Part shown: positions 8,677-17,426 of the stretch, piece by piece | How positions within the stretch are numbered: position 1 is the first letter of the stretch | Layout: each line of letters starts with the position of its first letter | Source: Flavobacterium psychroterrae | GTDB lineage: Bacteria > Bacteroidota > Bacteroidia > Flavobacteriales > Flavobacteriaceae | Length of the DNA stretch: 64,000 bases | Assembly (NCBI RefSeq): GCF_018380615.1 | Contig: NZ_JAGYVZ010000015.1 | Coordinates: 93,201 to 157,200 of the forward strand | Reading direction: 5' to 3' | Program-made: the position numbers and the translations under genes | Notes under the pieces: model-generated | The model's input: the letters and a program-made list of their open reading frames with translations, nothing else | Databases searched by the model: none | What the model was told of the DNA's origin: nothing

Positions 8677-10290
8677 TTAATTTGGTTTCGTGTAGTATAC
8701 TTGCAGTTGTAGTCTTTTAGCATAATTTGCATCGGTTGAAGGAATATTCGACCCAAACAATATTGTACCTAACGGACTCATAACCGAAGCTCTTGGCACA
8801 TCTGAAATCACGTCATTTTTAAGTTTTAATTTTCCTGAAGTTATTGTATTAATATCTCCTGTAACTACTAAACCTAATCTCACGTTTTTAACAGTTGCAT
8901 TTTTTATGATATTACGAATATGACTCGTTAATCTAATTTTGTACGTTGTACCTCTTTTTGTAGTTGCATCTACATTAATTATCCCGCTATATACAACCTT
9001 AGTCATTTTAGTATCAGCAGTTATGCTTGAACTTCCATCTGCGGTATAATCTACAATTGGCAGATTATTATCTAAATCATATAAGTAAACTCTTTTTGGC
9101 TCATAAGCAGGTTTCATATTATCTGAATCGATAGAAAAAATTAAATTCGCTTCATTAACCAACCACTTTTCACTTCTTATTTGTTCTAGTTGAGCACCAA
9201 AACCACTTAATTCAATTACAGCAAGCGATCCTTGACCTCCTTTTAAATAAAGTCTTTCATCTCCTGCGGTTTTGTTAGCACTTTTAACTGCAGTGTCATA
9301 AGTAACGTTTTTATTCTCCTGAAGTAATCCAGCCTGGGCACCTGTTAAATTAATTACTATTGACTTATCTTCTGTAGCATCACCATCAGTTGTTGCCGCC
9401 GTTTTCGCTTTATACTTTATTGTTATTTTAGCATTACCCGCCTTTGCAAAATCTAATAATGCCATATTTGTAGGGCTGCCGCCTGATTTTTCCACTTTGA
9501 AATACAATCCTCTAAAATATTCCTGAAAAACAGTTGAAGATGAAAGTTTTGAAGCATCAGCTTTTAGAACTTTATCCAGGAAAAACGTTTTATTTAAATT
9601 CAGGCGCATTTCCGGAGCCACTCTTGTAGTAACATCTTTACCAGCATCATCTTTAGTGATATCTACAATTTCTGCAGCACTAAAAAAGAATTGTTCATTT
9701 TGTAATGGATTTACATCATCATTAAGTAAAACCCCTTTGCTTGCATCTGCATTAAAATTAATGTCATCAGAATCCGGTGAATCCTGATTTGTATAATACA
9801 ATTGTGCAAATTGAGAACCTCCATCAATAAAAGAACTACGCATTTGAACTTTAGATTCGTAAACACTCAATTTAAGTTTACCATTAACATCCCCATATAT
9901 AGAATCTAATGCATAAGTGCGGCTTCCGTCAGCATTTGTAGCAGTTACATGACTAAAATAAGGAACGCTAAGCACTACGCTTTCTATTGATGTTACTTCA
10001 CCAACAGTTGGCGCATAAGAAGACAAAGAAACCTGACTTACAAAATTCGATGTTGTTGTTCCGAAAACCGGATTATCAAAAATACCTAAACCATTAAGTG
10101 TTAATCCGTTTGACTGCACTGGAGTTACTTCCTGATTATAAGCTAAAACGTCATATTTTTCAGATTCAAGTCCAAAATGATCGTCACCGATCAAACCATC
10201 ACCAATCGCATTAAAATCTTTGTCGCAAGAATATAAAAGAACAACTGTTGCAACTAATAGAATTTTCTTAATAAAAGAAGTATTATACAT
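8677..10290 (-). CDS. DUF4270 family lipoprotein
   Basis: A 537-residue predicted lipoprotein (lipobox ending VVLLYSC at about residue 22) with the beta-rich architecture of the Bacteroidota-specific DUF4270 family: an N-terminal YDVLAYNQEVTPVQSNGL followed by NPVFGTTTSNFVSQVSLS. No catalytic motif is visible and the function of the family is not known to me. It lies between the GlgA-like gene (21 bp gap) and glmS (10 bp gap), an arrangement I recognise as common in flavobacteria, which suggests a link to carbohydrate or envelope metabolism. The lipid anchor predicts placement in the periplasm or at the cell surface. Confidence 0.85.
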   Translation of the reverse strand: MYNTSFIKKILLVATVVLLYSCDKDFNAIGDGLIGDDHFGLESEKYDVLAYNQEVTPVQSNGLTLNGLGIFDNPVFGTTTSNFVSQVSLSSYAPTVGEVTSIESVVLSVPYFSHVTATNADGSRTYALDSIYGDVNGKLKLSVYESKVQMRSSFIDGGSQFAQLYYTNQDSPDSDDINFNADASKGVLLNDDVNPLQNEQFFFSAAEIVDITKDDAGKDVTTRVAPEMRLNLNKTFFLDKVLKADASKLSSSTVFQEYFRGLYFKVEKSGGSPTNMALLDFAKAGNAKITIKYKAKTAATTDGDATEDKSIVINLTGAQAGLLQENKNVTYDTAVKSANKTAGDERLYLKGGQGSLAVIELSGFGAQLEQIRSEKWLVNEANLIFSIDSDNMKPAYEPKRVYLYDLDNNLPIVDYTADGSSSITADTKMTKVVYSGIINVDATTKRGTTYKIRLTSHIRNIIKNATVKNVRLGLVVTGDINTITSGKLKLKNDVISDVPRASVMSPLGTILFGSNIPSTDANYAKRLQLQVYYTKPN

Positions 10291-10311
10291 GTTTAATAAT
10301 AAAGTTAAAAT

Positions 10312-11118
10312 TTAAAGACCCATCGTTTTATAGAAATTGGTATACGCTTCTGCGAATCCATCTTTCCCGGCGAAAGGTAAAAAAGGTTTTCCTGAAGATT
10401 CTATAAATTTTGTTAAACTTGGGGATACGTTTTCAGATGCAATAATTACTGCATCAGAGTGTAATATGCTAGCCTTTAGAACGTTTTCGTAATTTGGTGT
10501 TTCTAAATCAGAGATTGCTTCATGCGGAACTCCGTCAAATTTCACCTTATTTATCATTTCTAAATCTAAATTTTCATCAAAAGATTGCCCGTAAACAGAG
10601 GTTACAATTTTAGTTTCAGAAAATAAAGCTTCATTTTTATAGTAATGCTTCATGTAGATTGGCAGCATTGCAGCCAGCCAGCCATGAACGTGAATGATAT
10701 CCGGAACCCAGTTTAGTTTTTTCACCGTCTCCACAACTCCTTTAGCAAAAAATATCGCTCTTTCGTCATTATCCGGATAAAGAACACCTTCTTCGTCAGC
10801 AAAAGTTGCTTTACGTTTAAAATATTCATCGTTATCAATAAAATAAACCTGAATTCTTTCTTTAGGAATTGAAGCTACCTTGATAATCAATGGCATATCT
10901 AAATCATTCACTACCAAATTCATTCCTGAAAGTCTAATAACTTCATGTAATTGGTGTCTTCTTTCGTTGATATTTCCATATCTTGGCATGAAAATTCTTA
11001 TCTGACCTCCTTGATCGTTGATCATTTTGGGAACGTCATAAGACATTAAAGAAACCTCATTTTCAGCCAAATAAGGCACGACTTCAGATGATACATATAA
11101 TATCCTCTTATCTTTCAT
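10312..11118 (-). CDS. Glycogen/starch synthase-like protein (GT5 N-terminal half only)
   Basis: The 268-residue protein aligns by eye with the N-terminal Rossmann domain of bacterial glycogen synthase: RILYVSSEVVPY at the start, VPKMINDQGGQIRIFMPRYG, and DIIHVHGWLAAMLPIYMK at about residues 140-157. GlgA is normally about 480 residues; here the whole C-terminal nucleotide-sugar-binding domain is absent and the usual KTGGL loop after the first beta strand is replaced by AENEVSL. It is therefore unlikely to make glycogen. The gene is complete, in frame and leads an operon with a DUF4270 lipoprotein and glmS, so it may bind a sugar or serve a regulatory role (inference). Confidence 0.8.
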   Translation of the reverse strand: MKDKRILYVSSEVVPYLAENEVSLMSYDVPKMINDQGGQIRIFMPRYGNINERRHQLHEVIRLSGMNLVVNDLDMPLIIKVASIPKERIQVYFIDNDEYFKRKATFADEEGVLYPDNDERAIFFAKGVVETVKKLNWVPDIIHVHGWLAAMLPIYMKHYYKNEALFSETKIVTSVYGQSFDENLDLEMINKVKFDGVPHEAISDLETPNYENVLKASILHSDAVIIASENVSPSLTKFIESSGKPFLPFAGKDGFAEAYTNFYKTMGL

Positions 11119-11156
11119 AATAGTATTTTACTTAATTTTTGGTAATAAAAACGTTG

Positions 11157-11186
11157 CAAAATTACAAAAATTTATGCAGTTTATAA
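11157..11186 (-). promoter_or_regulatory. Promoter of the GlgA-like/DUF4270/glmS operon
   Basis: The minus strand holds TAATTTTG (-7 box, 11157-11164) with a TTA in place of TTG 19 bp upstream (11184-11186). The predicted start of transcription is 30-35 nt before the ATG at 11118. It is back to back with the panC promoter. Confidence 0.5.
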
Positions 11187-11195
11187 CTAATATAT

Positions 11196-11203
11196 TATGT
11201 TTG
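11196..11203 (+). promoter_or_regulatory. Predicted -7 box of panC-panD
   Basis: TATGTTTG matches TAnnTTTG. An in-frame ATG at 11197 lies inside this box, so it cannot be the translation start if the box is used; the next ATG (11227) fits. No good TTG is present 17-23 bp upstream. Confidence 0.45.
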
Positions 11204-11226
11204 CACTAAATTTTAATAATACTGCC

Positions 11227-12075
11227 ATGCATATTTTCTACAGTAAAGTAGCTTTGATAGCCTATTTGAAAACTATCAAAACGGCAAATTCAACTATAGG
11301 ATTTGTACCAACAATGGGCGCTTTACACCAAGGTCATCTGGCGTTAATGCAAAGATCAATCAAGGAAAACGACGATACGGTAGTAAGTATTTTTGTCAAT
11401 CCCACGCAATTTAACAATCCCGAAGATCTCGAAAAATATCCAAGAACACTTGACGAAGACGTAAAAAAAATGCGCAATTTAAGTGACAAAATCATTTTAT
11501 ATGCACCAACTGTAGATGATATTTACGAAGGACATACGGTTTCACAGCCCTTTGATTTTGATGGATTAGAAAATCAAATGGAAGGAAAATTCAGACCCGG
11601 ACACTTTAATGGTGTTGGCACCATCGTAAAAAGGCTATTTGAAATTGTAACTCCTACAAATGCTTATTTTGGAGAAAAAGATTTCCAGCAATTGCAAATT
11701 GTTAAAAAAATGGTCGAAAAAGCCCACTTACCGGTTAATGTTGTAGGCTGTCCCATTTTTAGGGAAGACAATCAGCTGGCAATGAGTTCAAGAAATGAAC
11801 GCTTAACCCCGGAAGAAAGAAAAGAAGCAGCTATAATATATAAGGTATTAACCGAGGCAAAAGAAATATTCCAAACCAAGACTCCTGAAGAAACGATCAA
11901 ATTCGTAGAAAATTCCTTCAAAGACAACGAGAGATTTGACCTTGAATATTTCGTTATTGCTGATGAATCTACATTATCACCTATTGATCATAAAAGTAAA
12001 GACAAAAACTACCGTGCATTTATCGCAGTATTTGTTAATTCTATAAGGTTGATTGATACCATTTCATTAAATTAA
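11227..12075 (+). CDS. panC: Pantothenate synthetase (pantoate--beta-alanine ligase)
   Basis: Joins pantoate and beta-alanine with ATP to form pantothenate, the precursor of coenzyme A; cytoplasmic. FVPTMGALHQGH at residues 26-37 contains the HxGH ATP-binding signature (His34, His37). FVNPTQFNNPEDLEKYPR, GEKDFQQLQIV and the KMSKS-like MSSRNERL follow in the usual order. I chose the ATG at 11227 (282 residues, MHIFYSK) rather than one 30 bp upstream, because the upstream codon overlaps a promoter -7 box and adds residues not typical of PanC. panD follows after 14 bp and supplies the beta-alanine. Confidence 0.97.
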   Translation: MHIFYSKVALIAYLKTIKTANSTIGFVPTMGALHQGHLALMQRSIKENDDTVVSIFVNPTQFNNPEDLEKYPRTLDEDVKKMRNLSDKIILYAPTVDDIYEGHTVSQPFDFDGLENQMEGKFRPGHFNGVGTIVKRLFEIVTPTNAYFGEKDFQQLQIVKKMVEKAHLPVNVVGCPIFREDNQLAMSSRNERLTPEERKEAAIIYKVLTEAKEIFQTKTPEETIKFVENSFKDNERFDLEYFVIADESTLSPIDHKSKDKNYRAFIAVFVNSIRLIDTISLN

Positions 12076-12085
12076 TTTACCTTTG
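12053..12085 (+). promoter_or_regulatory. Possible internal promoter of panD (leaderless)
   Basis: TTG (12053-12055) and TACCTTTG (12078-12085) are 22 bp apart. The -7 box ends only 4 nt before the panD ATG, so a transcript started here would have almost no leader. The -33 box lies inside the end of panC. Confidence 0.35.
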
Positions 12086-12089
12086 CAAC

Positions 12090-12440
12090 ATGCAAATTCA
12101 AGTTATAAAATCTAAAATTCATCGTGTTAAAGTAACCGGAGCTGATTTAAATTATATTGGCAGTATTACTATTGATGAAACTTTACTGAAAGCCTCAAAT
12201 ATTATTGAAGGTGAAAAAGTATCTATTGTAAACATTAATAATGGAGAACGTTTTGAAACTTACGCCATTAAAGGAGAAAAAAATTCAGGTGAAATCACAC
12301 TGAATGGTCCTGCAGCCAGAAAAGTTCAGAAAGATGATATTATCATCATCATATCCTATGCAACTCTGGAATTTGAAGAAGCTAAAACCTTCAAGCCGTG
12401 GATTATTTTTCCTAATGAAAATGATAATTCATTAACCTAA
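12090..12440 (+). CDS. panD: Aspartate 1-decarboxylase precursor
   Basis: Converts L-aspartate to beta-alanine for pantothenate synthesis. The 116-residue proenzyme has the standard start VIKSKIHRVKVTGADLNYIG and the self-cleavage site Gly24-Ser25 (YIGSITID), which generates the pyruvoyl cofactor on the new N-terminus. NGPAARKVQKDDIIIIISYA matches the conserved C-terminal half. It is directly behind panC, with which it forms the second branch of the pathway; panB is not in this window. The closely spaced TACCTTTG in front of the ATG may allow independent leaderless transcription. Confidence 0.97.
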   Translation: MQIQVIKSKIHRVKVTGADLNYIGSITIDETLLKASNIIEGEKVSIVNINNGERFETYAIKGEKNSGEITLNGPAARKVQKDDIIIIISYATLEFEEAKTFKPWIIFPNENDNSLT

Positions 12441-12519
12441 GTTTTCCTTTTACACTTTATCTTACTACCGTTTGTCAAAATTATATTTGAACAAACAGGC
12501 TTGCTTTTGCCGAATAAAT

Positions 12520-12588
12520 ATCGCGCAAAATCGCAAAGAAAATGTATGTAAACTTGGCGGCTTTGCGACTTCGCGCGATTTTTTTTTA
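12520..12588 (+). terminator. Long hairpin with T run after panD
   Basis: Two 19-nt arms (12520-12538 starting ATCGCGCAAA, and 12561-12579 ending GCGCGAT) are complementary at 17 positions and are followed by nine T residues. The words ctttgcgact and tcgcgcga belong to a repeat family seen also near 17.4, 47.7 and 53.8 kb, so this looks like a repeat serving as the panCD terminator. The rest of the 12441-12740 gap holds no gene that I can see. Confidence 0.6.
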
Positions 12589-12752
12589 GCCGTAATTATC
12601 TGGGAAAAACTTAACTTAATGACATTGAGATTTTAGTATTCGTGCTAAACTTCATTGCTTTTTTTAAATTCCTACATAAACAAAAAAGCAAATAAAGTAT
12701 TATATTGCTACACTATTTCAATACTTTTTAATTCACTGAAATGCCCCAAATC

Positions 12753-13907
12753 ATGAAAAAAGTTTACCTGCTGTTTATCTTAATCTCAGTTTCTGTATTT
12801 GCTCAGAAAAAATTCGACAACATTCAATCTGTCAAACTTGGAGAAGAACGAAGAATAACCATTGGACTTCCAGATTCTTACGAAGCAAATCCTGAAAAAA
12901 AATACCCTGTTTTATATTTATTAGATGGTGATTATTTATTTGATCCTTTTTCCGGAGCAGTAAGTTACGGTTCATATTGGGGAGATTTACCCGAAATGAT
13001 TATCATTGGAATTCATCAAAATAAAAATGACGAACGCGAAGACGATACTACAATTGATCAAAACACCGGACTTCCTTTTGAAAAAGGAGCGAACTTTTTT
13101 GAATTTATTGGAGCAGAATTAATTCCGTACATCGAAAAAAAATATCGTACAACTCCATTTAGAATTATTGCAGGACATGACGTTACTGCAAGTTTTCTGA
13201 ATTTTTATTTATACAAGGAACAGCCACTTTTTAACGCTTATATAGCTTTTAGCCCGGAACTTGCCAATAAAATGGAAGTTAGAATTCCTGAAAAATTTGC
13301 CAAAGTAACGGAGCCGTTATTTTACTACTTATCTGTAGCGGATGGAGATAACAAAAAAATCAAAGAACCTATAGAAAAATTAGACAGCAATATTAAAATT
13401 GCCAATAATCCGTTGGTGAATTACAAATACGATGTATTTAAAGGCACAACGCATTATACGGAAGTTTTACACGCAATTCCAAGCGCCTTATACCACATAT
13501 TTGAAGTTTACAGACCTATAAATTCTGCTGAATACAACAGCAAAATTGCTATTCTTGAAACTGGTTACGCAGATTATCTGCAAAATAAATACGATATCAT
13601 GTCTAAAGTTATGGGAGTTCAGATTCCGGTAAGGATTAGTGATTTCAAAATTATTGAAACGCTTATTTTGAAAAAGAATGCGTACGATGAATTAGGTAAA
13701 ATGGCAGAAATTGGAAATGTAAATTATCCAAAAGCGATGTTGGGCGAATATGAATTAGGATTGATGTACGAGAAAATGGGAGATCCTAAAAGAGCTTCTA
13801 AAAAATATCAGAATGCTTCACAAATGGAACCTATTGGCGATTTGAATAAAGATTTAATGTACGAGAAAATCGACCAGATGAAAACACTTGAAAAAACCAC
13901 TAAATAA
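12753..13907 (+). CDS. Alpha/beta-hydrolase (putative esterase) fold protein, nucleophile apparently replaced
   Basis: An exported protein of 384 residues from the ATG at 12753; an ATG 12 bp upstream gives four extra residues before a normal signal peptide (MKKVYLLFILISVSVFAQ). Residues about 20-240 resemble the esterase D/IroE-type fold (YPVLYLLDGDYLFDP, MIIIGIHQN). At the nucleophile elbow, where the family has GHSxGG, it reads AGHDVTASF, so the serine appears to be aspartate. The C-terminal 100 residues look helical and TPR-like (GEYELGLMYEKMGDPKRASKKY is close to one repeat). It overlaps radA by 1 nt and is probably cotranscribed. A binding rather than hydrolytic role is possible. Confidence 0.75.
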   Translation: MKKVYLLFILISVSVFAQKKFDNIQSVKLGEERRITIGLPDSYEANPEKKYPVLYLLDGDYLFDPFSGAVSYGSYWGDLPEMIIIGIHQNKNDEREDDTTIDQNTGLPFEKGANFFEFIGAELIPYIEKKYRTTPFRIIAGHDVTASFLNFYLYKEQPLFNAYIAFSPELANKMEVRIPEKFAKVTEPLFYYLSVADGDNKKIKEPIEKLDSNIKIANNPLVNYKYDVFKGTTHYTEVLHAIPSALYHIFEVYRPINSAEYNSKIAILETGYADYLQNKYDIMSKVMGVQIPVRISDFKIIETLILKKNAYDELGKMAEIGNVNYPKAMLGEYELGLMYEKMGDPKRASKKYQNASQMEPIGDLNKDLMYEKIDQMKTLEKTTK

Positions 13908-15268
13908 TGTCTAAAGTTAAAACTTCCTTTTTTTGTCAGAATTGCGGCACCCAATATGCCAAATGGCAAGGGCAATGCAATGCCTGCAAAGAATGGAATA
14001 CTATTGCTGAAGAAATCATTCAGAAGCAGGAAAAAGTAGCCTGGAAAAGTGAACCTACTTCTAACGGCAAAGCGCCCCGCCCATTAAAAATCAATGAAAT
14101 CGACTCGACTCAGGAAATCCGAATGGATACTACTGACGGTGAATTGAATCGTGTTTTAGGCGGTGGAATTGTTCCTGGTTCTCTGACACTTTTGGGTGGT
14201 GAACCCGGAATAGGAAAAAGTACACTTTTACTGCAGATATCATTAAAACTGCCTTATAAAACTTTATATGTTTCCGGCGAAGAAAGTCAGAAGCAAATAA
14301 AAATGCGTGCCGAAAGAATCACGCCAAACAGCGACAATTGTTATATTTTGACCGAAACTAAAACGCAAAATATTTTCAAACAAATTGAAGCCATTCAGCC
14401 TGAAATTGTCATTATAGATTCGATTCAGACTTTACACACGGATTATATTGAATCAACTGCCGGAAGTATTTCTCAAATTAGAGAAACCACCGCTGAATTA
14501 ATCAAGTTTGCCAAAGAAACCAATATTCCGGTTATTTTAATTGGACATATCACAAAAGACGGAAACATCGCCGGACCAAAGATTCTGGAACACATGGTGG
14601 ATACCGTTTTACAATTTGAAGGCGACCGAAATCACGTTTACCGAATTTTACGTTCGCTGAAAAACCGTTTTGGTTCTACTGCCGAATTAGGAATTTATGA
14701 AATGTTAGGAAGCGGATTAAGAGAAGTCAGTAATCCGTCAGAAATATTAATTTCACACAAAGACGAAGAATTATCAGGAACCGCAATCGCCTCAACACTT
14801 GAAGGAATGCGTCCGTTAATGATCGAAATACAATCACTTGTAAGTACCGCAGTTTACGGAACCCCGCAACGAAGCACTACGGGATATAATGCAAAACGTT
14901 TGAATATGATTTTGGCGGTTTTAGAAAAAAGAGCCGGATTTCGTTTAGGCGCAAAAGACGTTTTCCTGAACGTAACCGGAGGAATTTCTGTTGATGATCC
15001 TGCAATTGATTTGGCTGTTGTTGCTGCAATTTTATCTTCAAACGAGGATATTCCGGTAACAAAAGGCTGTTGTTTTGCCGGCGAAGTTGGACTTTCAGGA
15101 GAAATTCGACCTGTAAATCGTGTTGACCAGCGTATTCAGGAAGCCGAAAAATTAGGTTTCACCACTATATTTGTATCCAAGTACAACAAAATTGCCTTAA
15201 AAAACACCGGAATCAAAATTGAGCTTGTCGCCAAAATTGAAGATGTAGCCGGAATTCTTTTTGGGTAA
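13907..15268 (+). CDS. radA: DNA repair protein RadA
   Basis: RecA-like ATPase that drives branch migration in recombination; cytoplasmic. The 453-residue protein has an N-terminal zinc finger (Cys10, Cys13, Cys24, Cys27), Walker A GGEPGIGKST at residues 97-106, a Walker B strand IVIIDSIQTL, the RadA-specific LKNRFGS at about residue 250, and a C-terminal Lon-protease-like domain (VFLNVTGGISVDDPAIDL). Its ATG overlaps the stop codon of the upstream esterase-fold gene (TAATG), so the two are likely translationally coupled. The transglycosylase gene follows 20 bp later. Confidence 0.98.
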   Translation: MSKVKTSFFCQNCGTQYAKWQGQCNACKEWNTIAEEIIQKQEKVAWKSEPTSNGKAPRPLKINEIDSTQEIRMDTTDGELNRVLGGGIVPGSLTLLGGEPGIGKSTLLLQISLKLPYKTLYVSGEESQKQIKMRAERITPNSDNCYILTETKTQNIFKQIEAIQPEIVIIDSIQTLHTDYIESTAGSISQIRETTAELIKFAKETNIPVILIGHITKDGNIAGPKILEHMVDTVLQFEGDRNHVYRILRSLKNRFGSTAELGIYEMLGSGLREVSNPSEILISHKDEELSGTAIASTLEGMRPLMIEIQSLVSTAVYGTPQRSTTGYNAKRLNMILAVLEKRAGFRLGAKDVFLNVTGGISVDDPAIDLAVVAAILSSNEDIPVTKGCCFAGEVGLSGEIRPVNRVDQRIQEAEKLGFTTIFVSKYNKIALKNTGIKIELVAKIEDVAGILFG

Positions 15269-15288
15269 TGTTGTTATAATTTTACTTT

Positions 15289-17253
15289 ATGAAATTTCCA
15301 AAACAAAAAATATACAAAGCACTTCTAATACTTGCAATAGTATTAGTAGTGCTTTTTTTAGGTTTCTACTTTTTTCGTGATTCGCTTTTAAAACAAGCAA
15401 TTGCAAAAGTGACCAACAAGATGAATACCGAATATAACAGTACATTTTCTGTAAAATCGGCTACATTTGATGGTTTGTCCGGCATTAAATTAACCGATGT
15501 TATATTGGTTCCTAAAAATGCAGATACACTTTGCCACATTCAAAAAATAGAAACCAGCGTTAGTTTATCAAGTTTGTTAATTGGCGATGTTCAAATAGGG
15601 ACCTTAAAAGTAAATAACGGCTATATTCAATTAGTCAAAAAAGGAAATGTTCGCAACTTTGATGCTTTCTTGAAAAAGGACAAAACCGATTCTGATAAAA
15701 ACGAAAAACGCAAATATGCGACTTTTGCCTATCGAATTATCTCTAAATTACTAAATCTGGTTCCCACAGACATGAAACTGGAAAACCTGAATTTCAGAAT
15801 TGATGACAATGGCAAAAAAACCTCTGTTGCGGTAAATAAACTGGTTTTAGACAATAAACAACTTGAAACTAGTCTTCATGTTCAAAGTAAAAATTTTGAC
15901 CAGCGCTGGAACATAAAAGGTTTTGCCGATCCAAGAAATAAAAAAGCCGATATTCGTTTCTTTAATTTAGATACCGGCGCAATTCGCGTTCCATATCTTG
16001 ATGAACGCTATCACTTAAAAGCAAGTTTTGATTCTATTCGTTTAAACGTGGCAAACATTGAAAAAGACGGAAGCGAATTGCATATTGACGGTTATACTTC
16101 AATCGCTAATTTAAAAATCAATCATCCTAAAATTGCCAGTAAAGATGTTGTTATTAAAAATGCCCGTTTTGATTATCGCTTTTTATTAGGAGATGATTTT
16201 ATTTCGATCGACAGCACCTCAACAATGCAATTGAATAAGATAAAAGTAAAACCTTATATTTCATATAATACTGAAAAAGATACCATTTATACTTTAAAAG
16301 TTGATATCCCGAAAATGAAAGCGCAGGATTTTATTGTTTCGCTTCCTGATGGATTGTTTACGCACTTTCAGGGTATGGAAGCGACAGGGAATTTTGATTA
16401 TAAACTAGATTTCAAATTCAATAAAAACAGACCAAATACTCTGGTTTTTGACAGTAAACTGAACAAAGAAGATTTAAAAATCATAAAATATGGCGAAGCC
16501 GATCTTAATAAATTAAATGGTCAATTTGTTTATCGCGCCATAATTCAGAACGTTTTACAGCGTCCGGTTTTAGTTGGAAATTCAAATCCAAATTACACGC
16601 CTTTAGACCAGATCTCACCCTATTTGCGAAAATCTGTGTTAACGACAGAAGATCCTTCTTTCTTTTCTCATCGCGGATTTATAAATGAAGCATTCAAACA
16701 ATCGATTTTAAAGAATATCCGAACTAAAAAATTCTCTCGTGGCGCAAGTACGATTAGTATGCAATTGATTAAAAACGTTTTTCTGACCCGTGAAAAAACA
16801 CTTTCACGTAAACTCGAAGAAATTCTCTTAGTTTATATCTTAGAAAATAATCGTGTTGTAAGCAAAGAAAGAATGCTGGAAGTTTATTTCAATATCATAG
16901 AATGGGGACCAAATGTATATGGAATTGGCGAAGCAAGTCATTTCTATTTCCAAAAAAGTCCGTCGGCATTAAATGTAGACGAATGTTTATACCTGGCAAC
17001 TATTATTCCCAAACCAAGAAAATTCATGTATCAGTTTAATGATCAGGGAAATTTGAGAGACTTTGCAGTTCAAAATCAGAAGTTTTTAAAAAATTTAATG
17101 TTTCGTCGAGGTCTCTTAGTGCCTGAAGATACAATAGGGCAACTACCCGTTTATATTTCAGGAAATGCACGTTCGTTGATACGCATTAAAACTCCCGATT
17201 CAACAGCTGTTCCTGCGGATTCTTTGGCTATTGGTGACGAATTTGATTTATAG
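15289..17253 (+). CDS. Membrane-anchored peptidoglycan glycosyltransferase (GT51) with AsmA-like N-terminal region
   Basis: A 654-residue protein with one transmembrane segment near residues 10-28, then about 380 residues of beta-rich periplasmic sequence that reads like an AsmA/DUF748-type domain (FDGLSGIKLTDVILVP, HLKASFDSIRLNVAN), then a GT51 domain at about residues 415-610. All GT51 motifs are present: TEDPSFFSHRG (catalytic Glu), RGASTISMQLIKN, RKLEEI, and KERMLEVYFN. It therefore should polymerise lipid II glycan strands. No transpeptidase domain follows, so it is a monofunctional glycosyltransferase with an unusual N-terminal extension. It follows radA by 20 bp. Confidence 0.88.
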   Translation: MKFPKQKIYKALLILAIVLVVLFLGFYFFRDSLLKQAIAKVTNKMNTEYNSTFSVKSATFDGLSGIKLTDVILVPKNADTLCHIQKIETSVSLSSLLIGDVQIGTLKVNNGYIQLVKKGNVRNFDAFLKKDKTDSDKNEKRKYATFAYRIISKLLNLVPTDMKLENLNFRIDDNGKKTSVAVNKLVLDNKQLETSLHVQSKNFDQRWNIKGFADPRNKKADIRFFNLDTGAIRVPYLDERYHLKASFDSIRLNVANIEKDGSELHIDGYTSIANLKINHPKIASKDVVIKNARFDYRFLLGDDFISIDSTSTMQLNKIKVKPYISYNTEKDTIYTLKVDIPKMKAQDFIVSLPDGLFTHFQGMEATGNFDYKLDFKFNKNRPNTLVFDSKLNKEDLKIIKYGEADLNKLNGQFVYRAIIQNVLQRPVLVGNSNPNYTPLDQISPYLRKSVLTTEDPSFFSHRGFINEAFKQSILKNIRTKKFSRGASTISMQLIKNVFLTREKTLSRKLEEILLVYILENNRVVSKERMLEVYFNIIEWGPNVYGIGEASHFYFQKSPSALNVDECLYLATIIPKPRKFMYQFNDQGNLRDFAVQNQKFLKNLMFRRGLLVPEDTIGQLPVYISGNARSLIRIKTPDSTAVPADSLAIGDEFDL

Positions 17254-17278
17254 ATTACCCCAAAAACGCTAAGTTTTT

Positions 17279-17377
17279 GTCATTTCGACGGAAGGAGAAA
17301 TCACACTAGTAAATAGCCAAAGATTGTCTTACGTTGCGGAGCTTCTCGTGTGTCCTTCGACTCCGCTCAGGATGACA
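17279..17377. repeat. MITE-like palindromic element, 99 bp
   Basis: Begins TGTCATTTCGACGGAAGG and ends with the near-complementary CTCAGGATGACA; the inner words AATCACAC and GTGTGTCC also pair, so most of the 99 bp can fold back on itself. It sits between two convergent genes and may double as a terminator. It is followed by the ctttgcg-word repeat (17392-17421). Confidence 0.6.
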
Positions 17378-17426
17378 ATATTGCTTATAAAACTTTGCGC
17401 CTTTGCGTCTTTGCGCGATTAAAAAC

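Noticed and set aside
11197..11226. Upstream ATG of panC
   Set aside because: It lies inside the predicted -7 box, so it would not be in the transcript; the added residues do not fit PanC.
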